A stretch of 9,684 bases of DNA from assembly GCA_035653595.1 (NCBI GenBank), contig DASRBO010000078.1, forward strand, positions 1 through 9,684. The letters are read 5' to 3'. Positions 1 through 5,361 of this stretch are shown piece by piece (position 1 is the stretch's first letter; each line of letters starts with the position of its first letter). Origin of the DNA: DASRBO01 sp035653595 (GTDB taxonomy: Bacteria; Actinomycetota; Acidimicrobiia; Acidimicrobiales; JAJPHE01). Under the pieces are notes generated by a model. That model did no database searches and was not told the origin of the DNA. It worked only from the letters and a program-made list of their open reading frames with translations. The translations under genes and the position numbers were made by a program.

Positions 1-7
1 GGCCGGA

Positions 8-142
8 CTACGGTTCATCCCGGAAGTGCCTTCCTGTTGTGGTGGCTGTGGTCTTGAGCAACCTCAGTTTCACCCAACAGGAAGGCGTTTTCGCGTATGG
101 GAACCAGCTAGACCCGGTGAGTTACTGAAAGGCCCGGGCTAA
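8..142 (+). repeat. Left copy of a perfect 135-bp terminal inverted repeat
   Basis: Bases 8-142 are, base for base, the reverse complement of 9550-9684. All 135 positions were compared and no mismatch was found. The inner boundary is sharp: the two copies diverge right after the GGCCCGGGCTAA end. Seven more bases (1-7) lie outside this copy, while the right copy runs to the last base of the window, so the repeat may extend beyond both ends. One frame (2-142) is open over its whole length and stops with TAA exactly at the inner boundary, which would fit the tail of an element-encoded gene. The likeliest reading is the end of a multicopy insertion sequence at which assembly stopped. No transposase can be recognised from this short piece. 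Confidence 0.93.
28..86. repeat. 12-bp inverted repeat inside the left terminal repeat
   Basis: GCCTTCCTGTTG at 28-39 is perfectly complementary to CAACAGGAAGGC at 75-86, with 35 bases between. The pair could fold into a 12-bp stem or serve as paired protein-binding sites. It has no T-tract directly after the stem that would make it a standard terminator, although GTTTTCGCG follows at 87-95. It may be a transposase-binding or subterminal site of the element. The identical structure occurs at 9606-9664. Confidence 0.7.
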
Positions 143-269
143 CCTGCACAACGAGGCGTACCTCCGGGCCAAAGCCACGAGGATGGGACACGTGATCCAC
201 CACCAGGGCCTTGCCCTGGACGAGGAGATGCTGGCCGAGGAACGCCGGAGCGACGGAGGCGGTGCCTGA
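141..269 (+). pseudogene. ribA: C-terminal remnant of GTP cyclohydrolase II (RibA/RibBA)
   Basis: The frame ending at TGA 267-269 reads NLHNEAYLRAKATRMGH, then a hydrophilic tail of about 25 residues. The pattern N-x-x-N-E-x-Y-L-x-x-K-A-x-x-M-G-H is the conserved extreme C-terminus of GTP cyclohydrolase II, as in the E. coli RibA ending NNEHYLDTKAEKMGH. That enzyme opens the GTP imidazole ring as the first step of riboflavin synthesis, either alone or fused behind DHBP synthase (RibBA). Only the last 42 codons remain. Upstream the frame enters the 135-bp terminal repeat within codon 1 of the remnant and meets a stop at 126-128. The gene has therefore either been cut by an inserted element or its 5' part has been lost at an assembly break. 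The zinc-binding cysteines and catalytic residues of the family are absent here. Identification rests on this one motif block. Confidence 0.68.
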
Positions 270-304
270 GGGGCGGCACCGGTAGGCTTCGGGCGGCGCC
301 GGGG

Positions 305-526
305 GTGGGAGAGTTGGGCTCGAAGGGCATCAAGTCACGCAAGCGGCGGCGTCCCCTGACCAAGGTCAGGCTCAGGCTCAACCCGGTGCTACCCCCGGGG
401 GTGGGCTGGCAGTACGGATCGTCCAGCCGGGGGCGGACCTCCCCGCTGGCGGTCTGGGCGCTCCTCACCGGCTGCATCGTCGTCCTCGCGCTGTTCGTAG
501 TGGTGCTCTTGACCTCGGTCCATTGA
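305..526 (+). CDS. Small single-pass membrane protein, unknown function
   Basis: This 73-residue protein starts at GTG 305. The N-terminal half is strongly basic (KSRKRRR at about 11-17) and is followed by a Pro/Gly-rich stretch. Residues 48-70 form one hydrophobic segment, AVWALLTGCIVVLALFVVVL, that would span the membrane near the C-terminus. The basic N-terminus suggests an inside orientation, like a small tail-anchored protein. Its stop (TGA 524-526) overlaps the TTG start of the next gene by 4 bases (TTGA), which suggests translational coupling and an operon with the 300-aa protein. No family is recognised. The overlap and the clear membrane segment argue for a real gene, but its size leaves doubt. 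Confidence 0.6.
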   Translation: MGELGSKGIKSRKRRRPLTKVRLRLNPVLPPGVGWQYGSSSRGRTSPLAVWALLTGCIVVLALFVVVLLTSVH

Positions 527-1425
527 CGACCGAGCTCGACTACTTCTTCTCCGAGCCCGCTGACCACTACGGCTTCCTGCGCACGGTGGCCGACGGGGAT
601 GCCGGCCCGGGGTGGGAGGACCTCCGTGGTGACGCCGCCCTTGCCTTCGCGGCGCTCGAACAACCCGGGGCGGACCTGCTCATCGACCCGGCCGTGGCGG
701 ACTGGCGGGGACCGCCAGGCGAGCTCCGGAGGGCCGCGGCCGGGCTGCCCGCTGACATCGGCGGGCTCGACGTGAGGGCGGTCATCTCCACCATCGCCGA
801 CCTGCTGGAAGCCACGGCCGACCGCTATCGCAAACAGGCGCTGCCGCAGCGGCGGGAACAGGTCCACCGGGCCATCGGCTATCTGGACCAGAGCTTCAAG
901 CCGGCGGCCCAAGCGTGCCTCGACTTCATCGCCGACGCCTTCGATCTCACCCTGCCCCCGGTGGTCCGTTGCGCCCTGTTGGCCTCCGGCCTGCGGGTTG
1001 GCGGTGTCACCAACGAGAACCTGTACGGAGAGCCCGTGTGCCTGGTCGCCGTCGACGTCGGCGCCAACACCCTGCTGATGGAGTCGATCCTGAACGAGGC
1101 AACGCACGCCGGGGCATGGAGCCCGGAGTGGCCGCCTCGCGGATCCGGCCCGATCACCACGCTCATGCTCGGCGTGGCCGAGCGTGGGCTCGACGGGGGC
1201 GAGCTCAACCAGGTCTGGCACGTGCCGTTCTTCATCACCGCCGCCGAAGCGGTCAGGCGGTACATCGATCCGGCCCATGTTCCCTACGGAGAGGCGAAGT
1301 CCTACTACCAGCGCTGCCGGCAGGCGGCCGACCTGGTGATGCCGGTGTGGACCGCCCGACTGGCCGGCGAGCTCACCGGCCAGGCCGCCGTCGATCGGAT
1401 CCTGGCGCAACTCCCCCACGCCTGA
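523..1425 (+). CDS. Hypothetical protein, likely degenerate zincin-type metallopeptidase
   Basis: This 300-residue protein probably starts at TTG 523, inside the stop of the preceding gene; the next in-frame alternative, a GTG near 586, would remove the conserved-looking N-terminus. It has no signal peptide or membrane segment, so it is probably cytoplasmic. Residues 187-198 read ESILNEATHAGA. The NEATH core at 191-195 matches HExxH except that the first zinc-ligand His is Asn (codon AAC at 1093-1095, one base from CAC). About 47 residues later WHVPFFITAAEAVRR (232-246) resembles the helix that carries the third, Glu ligand in some actinobacterial gluzincin-like proteins, with E242 as the candidate. 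The fold may therefore be that of a metallopeptidase with a damaged zinc site, perhaps catalytically dead or with another role. The resemblance is from memory of such families; no function is assigned. An intact zincin gene lies 83 bases downstream on the same strand. Confidence 0.8.
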   Translation: MTTELDYFFSEPADHYGFLRTVADGDAGPGWEDLRGDAALAFAALEQPGADLLIDPAVADWRGPPGELRRAAAGLPADIGGLDVRAVISTIADLLEATADRYRKQALPQRREQVHRAIGYLDQSFKPAAQACLDFIADAFDLTLPPVVRCALLASGLRVGGVTNENLYGEPVCLVAVDVGANTLLMESILNEATHAGAWSPEWPPRGSGPITTLMLGVAERGLDGGELNQVWHVPFFITAAEAVRRYIDPAHVPYGEAKSYYQRCRQAADLVMPVWTARLAGELTGQAAVDRILAQLPHA

Positions 1426-1508
1426 CGCCCGGCCTCGGCGGGGCGCCCATTACAGTCAGAAGGCGTCGGGGACCTCGCGGACCCGCCAACACTCCCCACA
1501 TCACCGAC

Positions 1509-2705
1509 GTGGATCCGTCCCCACCCATTCAGCCACTGTCAGCGGCACTGGCGAGCCAGTCGGCGCTGTCCTGGCAGGTGACGTCCGGTGCCGGCCGCCT
1601 GCTGGCCACCGCCGGCAAGGAGAACGACGAGCCGCAGGTCTCCGTCGAGGTCCGCTACGAAGACGCTCGGACCTGCGCCTCGGTGTGGGTCGGCGGCGGC
1701 CCCGGCCTGGGCGTAGGCCAGATGGCGGGGATACTCGAGGCCCTCCTCAGCGCAGCCACCCCGCTCGGTTCAAAGGTCTTCGAGCTGGACACCACCCACG
1801 ACGTCAGCCGGCACGCGGCCCGTCGACGCGGATTCGCCGGGCCCCTGCGGGGGGTGCTGCAGCTGGGCCTGCCCCCGCAACCGGTCAGCAGGACCGACGC
1901 CTCGAAACGGGAGGCGCAGTCCCTGGGTGGCGCGGTGGCCGATCTCGTGGGCCACCTTTCGGTGACGGCCAAAACCGCTCGGGGCCTGCGGCGGCTGGCC
2001 CAGGCTGCGGTGTCGGGCCTGGGTCCCATGCTGGATCTGGAGATCCTCGGAGGTGGGAACTCCGCCTTCTCGGTATCGGTACCGGCCCGCGCCGATGTCA
2101 TGGCCGAGTCAGTGGCGATGGCCGTCGACACGGCTGCGGCCATCCGCACCCGGTTCCCCACGCCTCTGGACCACGTCCGTCGCGTCTGCTTCGGGCACCA
2201 CGGCCACGAGATGGTCCAGGGCCGGGTCGCCGGCCAGGCGGCGATGGGTGGATCGCAGATCGAGATCAACGCCGCCTATTGCTGCGCCGATCTGGCCGCC
2301 ACCCTCGCCGAGCGTCGGGGAAACTGGCGGCCTCGGCTGCCATCGGGCGCCGCCCGGTCGGCGTACCGGGTGGACAACGTCATGGCCCACGAGCTCGGCC
2401 ATCACCTCGATTTCTGGTTCCAGGGGCAGCGGTACCGCGACAGCATCGACTTCCGACGTGAGCTCGGAGAGGAGCTCGGTGTGAGCACTCTCGAGCACGC
2501 CATCCTCGGACGGGAGAAGAGCGCCTCCCCTGGCGCCCGAGCGGCCTGGGAGACCCTGGTGGGAGACGTGTCGGCCTACTCGACCGCCAGTATCCAGGAG
2601 GCCATGGCCGAGCTCTTCGCCCTGTGGTGGTTCGCCGGCTCGGACGGCCCTCCGATCGTCCGCCGGTTCGGATCCCTGCTGGGCGCCTACGGTCTCGACC
2701 GATAG
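1509..2705 (+). CDS. Zincin metallopeptidase with possible GNAT-like N-terminal domain
   Basis: This protein has 398 residues from GTG 1509. The reading frame is open further upstream, to 915, but that part overlaps the previous gene and has no coding character. The C-terminal half carries the active-site helix VMAHELGHHLDFWF (H294, E295, H298). About 60 residues on, VSAYSTASIQEAMAELFA has E364 and E368 as candidate third ligand. HExxH followed by a YS-x(n)-EAxAExFA segment is typical of zincins of the lethal-factor-like (ATLF) type, also found in phage head-associated proteins. Residues 57-112 resemble the core of a GNAT acetyltransferase: a V-x-V strand, a GPGLGVGQ loop, a helix, the strand KVFELDTT, and RHAARRRGF. 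That match is weaker and the domain may be degenerate. No signal peptide or membrane segment is seen, which favours a cytoplasmic protein. No Shine-Dalgarno sequence precedes the start. The 3' end overlaps the convergent GIY-YIG gene by 19 bases. Confidence 0.85.
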   Translation: MDPSPPIQPLSAALASQSALSWQVTSGAGRLLATAGKENDEPQVSVEVRYEDARTCASVWVGGGPGLGVGQMAGILEALLSAATPLGSKVFELDTTHDVSRHAARRRGFAGPLRGVLQLGLPPQPVSRTDASKREAQSLGGAVADLVGHLSVTAKTARGLRRLAQAAVSGLGPMLDLEILGGGNSAFSVSVPARADVMAESVAMAVDTAAAIRTRFPTPLDHVRRVCFGHHGHEMVQGRVAGQAAMGGSQIEINAAYCCADLAATLAERRGNWRPRLPSGAARSAYRVDNVMAHELGHHLDFWFQGQRYRDSIDFRRELGEELGVSTLEHAILGREKSASPGARAAWETLVGDVSAYSTASIQEAMAELFALWWFAGSDGPPIVRRFGSLLGAYGLDR

Positions 2706-3757
2706 GACAGCTCACCGATCGCGCCGCCGGTGAGTCGGGGTTCGACGACCTCAGCCACATCCACGGCTCGCCACCGCCCCCCGCCGCGGAGCCGCGGGAC
2801 CCTCTCATCGTTGAGCTGATCGGCGATGGCCCCGAAGCCCATGCCCTGTCGGCGCAGGCCGACGACCCGGGCCTCGATGCCGGCTCGGTCGCCGGCGACG
2901 ACGGCCCCGATCTGGGACTGCAGGTCGGCGGCGATCAGTTGCTCGAGCTCCTGGGCCGAGCAGGGGCCAGGCCGGGCGCCATGTGTTCTCTGGAGTCGCC
3001 TCACCACGGCCGGTCCGGCCCTGAAGAAGGACCGGAGGCTCCGCAGGTCCCTGGCCACGGCGCGGTGCAGCACCGGGTCCCCCGCCACCCGTTCGGCCAG
3101 AATGCGTTCCAGGTGGCCCAGGAGCCGGCCGCTGGCACCGGAGAGGAACGAGTGGAGGGACCGGCTCAGCTCCTCGCTCAGGACGATCTGGGTGCCCGAG
3201 CTCCGGGCGACGCTGGCCGGCGGACCCGTGAGGCCGCCGGGTGGAGGCCCGGGACCCGCGGGCCGGGCCAACACCAGGACCCGGACCAGGGCTTTGAAGG
3301 CATCGGGCGTCGAGGCATCGAAGGGGTATGCGTACAGGATCTCCGTCGCGCCGTCGGGCCCGGACGCCAGCCTGAGTCTCGTCCTCGCCTCCCGCTCCTG
3401 CAGGGCGATCGAGAGATACGCGCTCGGCGCGGCGTGGGTCACGTTGAACGGTGGGCGCAGGCCCCGCAGGAGCTCCGTCTCCCGTCGGGTGGCCTCGGCG
3501 TCGCTGCCGTGCTCCTCCCAGCGCACGGCGACCACACCGGTCACCATGGCGGCCATCCGGGGGTCGTCCCCGGGGCCGATGCGGGCGTAGGCCCGGAGTC
3601 GGCTGCGCAGGTTCTTGGCCTTGCCGACGTAGAGCAGCGCGTCACCCTCCCCGAGCATGAAGTAGACCCCCGGCCCCGATGGGACGGTGTCGAAGAAGTC
3701 GGGGCCCAGCCGCTCGATCAAGGGCGGAACGGGAGTGCCGGCCGCGGCGTCGCCCAT
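2687..3757 (-). CDS. GIY-YIG endonuclease, UvrC N-terminal-like, with recombinase-like C-terminus
   Basis: This protein has 356 residues from ATG 3757 (complement). The frame stays open to 4063, but a start there would overlap the divergent vWA gene. Residues 26-105 form a GIY-YIG nuclease domain: PSGPGVYFM (Y32), LLYVGKAKNLRSRLRAY (Y43, G45, R53), the metal-ligand Glu in ATRRETELL (E93) and RPPFN (N105). All catalytic positions are present. Residues 201-260 (LHSFLSGASGRLLGHLERI, then ARDLRSLRSFF) follow the UvrC pattern around its UVR region. The UvrC RNase H-like nuclease and HhH domains are missing, so it is not a housekeeping UvrC. Residues 300-335 (GMGFGAIADQLNDERVPRL, then GGRWRAVDV) resemble the DNA-binding region of large serine recombinases. 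It would nick or cut DNA, with the C-terminus recognising the target. It is divergent from the TerY-like operon. Confidence 0.88.
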   Translation of the reverse strand: MGDAAAGTPVPPLIERLGPDFFDTVPSGPGVYFMLGEGDALLYVGKAKNLRSRLRAYARIGPGDDPRMAAMVTGVVAVRWEEHGSDAEATRRETELLRGLRPPFNVTHAAPSAYLSIALQEREARTRLRLASGPDGATEILYAYPFDASTPDAFKALVRVLVLARPAGPGPPPGGLTGPPASVARSSGTQIVLSEELSRSLHSFLSGASGRLLGHLERILAERVAGDPVLHRAVARDLRSLRSFFRAGPAVVRRLQRTHGARPGPCSAQELEQLIAADLQSQIGAVVAGDRAGIEARVVGLRRQGMGFGAIADQLNDERVPRLRGGGRWRAVDVAEVVEPRLTGGAIGELSYRSRP

Positions 3758-3866
3758 CGCGGTCAACGTAGCCCCGACTGGGGCCGGCGGACCGGCGTCC
3801 GGCATCCAGCAGGGCCGCCCCGACGACATCCACGTTCTGAGCCGACCACGCGGCGAGAATGAAGGC
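3758..3866. promoter_or_regulatory. Divergent intergenic region, probable promoters for nuclease and vWA operon
   Basis: These 109 bases separate the starts of the leftward GIY-YIG gene and the rightward vWA-phosphatase-kinase operon, so promoters for both should lie here. No convincing -35/-10 pair or operator palindrome is visible. A GAGAA (3854-3858) 8 bases ahead of GTG 3867 could be a weak ribosome-binding site. The placement is by position only. Confidence 0.35.
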
Positions 3867-4529
3867 GTGACCAGCCTCCTCGATGACGCAGTTGAGTTCG
3901 CCGCCAACCCCGAGCCCCGCTGTGCGTGCGTACTCCTCCTCGACGTCTCCGGCTCCATGTCCGGCGCTCCGATCGCCGCCCTCAATGAAGGGCTGCGGGC
4001 CTTCGCCGCCGACGTGTCGACCGATGCCCTGGCCCGCCAGCGGGTCGAGGTCGCCATGGTCACCTTCGGGCAGGCAGGGGTGCAGACCCGTCAGGACTTC
4101 GTCACCGCCGGCCAGTTCGAACCGCCCACCCTCACCGCCGGTGGGGGCACACCCATGGGAGAAGCGGTCATCCGGGCGCTCGACATGGTCGAGGACCGCA
4201 AGGCCCGCTACCGGACCGCCGGGGTCGCCTACTACAGACCGTGGGTGTTCCTGGTGACCGACGGGGCGCCCACCGACAGCTGGTCGGAGGCGCAGCGCCG
4301 GGTCCACGAGGCCGAGGAGCGGTCGAGCCTCGCCTTCTTCGCCGTGGGAGTGCGGGGCGCGGACATGGACGTGCTCTCTCGCCTTGCCGTGCGCCAACCC
4401 CTCCAGCTCGACGGACTCAAGTTCGTGGAGCTATTCGTATGGCTTTCACGGAGCCAGCGCAGCGTCTCGGCGTCCCGGCCGGGCGAGCAGACCGCTCTGC
4501 CGGCGGTCGAGGGCTGGGCCACCGTCTAG
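3867..4529 (+). CDS. TerY-like von Willebrand factor A (vWA) domain protein
   Basis: This protein has 220 residues from GTG 3867. The start is chosen because the sequence from there (MTSLLDDAVEFAANPEPRC) matches the usual start of TerY-type proteins, and upstream codons in the frame overlap the divergent gene. It is a single vWA domain with an intact metal-ion-dependent adhesion site: D-x-S-x-S in LLLDVSGSMSG (D26, S28, S30), the Thr in GGGTPMGEA (T95) and the Asp in LVTDGAPTD (D132). Such domains bind partner proteins through a divalent cation. No signal peptide or membrane segment is present, so it acts in the cytoplasm. The length is normal for TerY. It is the first gene of an operon: 3 bases later a PP2C phosphatase begins, then a kinase. 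The three together form the TerY-P triad, in which the vWA protein is thought to be a scaffold or a phosphorylation target. Confidence 0.93.
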   Translation: MTSLLDDAVEFAANPEPRCACVLLLDVSGSMSGAPIAALNEGLRAFAADVSTDALARQRVEVAMVTFGQAGVQTRQDFVTAGQFEPPTLTAGGGTPMGEAVIRALDMVEDRKARYRTAGVAYYRPWVFLVTDGAPTDSWSEAQRRVHEAEERSSLAFFAVGVRGADMDVLSRLAVRQPLQLDGLKFVELFVWLSRSQRSVSASRPGEQTALPAVEGWATV

Positions 4530-4532
4530 TCC

Positions 4533-5339
4533 ATGGCTGTAGGAGCCGGCGGCCCTGGTGGCGGGTGGCGCCTCACCTCGGCGTCGGTGACCGGCACCCG
4601 GCATGCCGCTGACGACGAGGCCTGCGAGGACGCCCTAGCCCTGTGCTCGGTTCCCGACCGCGAGGGAGGGGAACCGATGGTGGTTGTCGCCGTGGCCGAC
4701 GGCGCCGGCGGCGCAGCCCGCGGCGGAGACGGGGCCCGGCTCGCCGTGACGGCCGTGGCAGCCGGCCTGGGGGCGGCCTTGGGCACCGCACCGGACACCA
4801 GCCGCGACTGGTCCGAGGTGCTGACGGGGTGCCTGGGACAGGCTCGTGACGTGCTCGTGGCCGCGGCCACCTGCCCGGCGTCGGTCGGCGAGCTGGCCAC
4901 GACTCTCATCGTGGTCGTGCTGGCGCCAGCGGTGATCGCCGCCGCCCAGGTGGGGGACGGCGCCATCGTCGTCTCCCGCGGCGAGGGCGACCTCGACCTG
5001 GTCGCTGGCGCGCCTGGCACCGAATACCTGAACGAGACCACCTTCATCACCTCGTCGCGGTGGCTTGATGCGCTGCGCGTCGAGGTTCGTCCCCGCCACG
5101 GGGTGACGGGGATAGCGGTCATGACCGACGGTCTCTCGCTCCTCGCTCTCGACCTTGCCTCGGGGGAGCCCTACCCCGGCTTCTTCGTGCCCCTGCTGTC
5201 CTTCGCCGCGTCCGACGCCAGCGACGCCGCCCAACGCCAGGCGGAGCTCGCCGCCTTCCTCAGCTCGGAACGGGTGTGCTCCCGCACCGACGACGACAAG
5301 ACCCTGGTGCTGGCCGTGCCGTCCTGCGGCCTCCCGTAA
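4533..5339 (+). CDS. PP2C-family protein Ser/Thr phosphatase (TerY-P triad)
   Basis: This protein has 268 residues from ATG 4533, 3 bases after the vWA stop, so it is almost certainly cotranscribed. The PP2C metal-binding motifs appear in order: GTRHAADDEACEDA (21-34, with D33 in the place of the usual N/QDA Asp), VAVADGAGG (52-60, D56 and G57), ATTLIVVVLA (122-131), AQVGDGAIVV (138-147), VMTDGLSLLAL (196-206, D199) and RTDDDKTLVLA (251-261, D254/D255). The metal-dependent active site therefore looks complete. The protein is a minimal soluble phosphatase without extra domains. By context it should remove phosphates placed by the kinase encoded 22 bases downstream, on that kinase, the vWA protein or an unknown target. 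The same set and order of genes is known from the TerY-P triads. No Shine-Dalgarno sequence is evident, so translation may depend on coupling. Confidence 0.94.
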   Translation: MAVGAGGPGGGWRLTSASVTGTRHAADDEACEDALALCSVPDREGGEPMVVVAVADGAGGAARGGDGARLAVTAVAAGLGAALGTAPDTSRDWSEVLTGCLGQARDVLVAAATCPASVGELATTLIVVVLAPAVIAAAQVGDGAIVVSRGEGDLDLVAGAPGTEYLNETTFITSSRWLDALRVEVRPRHGVTGIAVMTDGLSLLALDLASGEPYPGFFVPLLSFAASDASDAAQRQAELAAFLSSERVCSRTDDDKTLVLAVPSCGLP

Positions 5340-5361
5340 GCGAACCAGCGTCCACCGGCCA

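Noticed and set aside
139..1419. A 426-codon open frame on the minus strand
   Set aside because: It lies antisense to two genes with coherent products, is full of Arg/Gly/Pro/Asp repeats typical of a high-GC shadow frame, and has no recognisable domain.
2687..3757. Housekeeping excinuclease subunit UvrC
   Set aside because: The protein is only 356 residues and lacks the RNase H-like nuclease and tandem HhH domains; its C-terminus resembles a recombinase DNA-binding region instead.
2624..3862. A 412-codon open frame on the plus strand opposite the GIY-YIG gene
   Set aside because: The minus strand encodes a clear nuclease with all catalytic residues here; the plus-strand translation has low-complexity composition and no motif.
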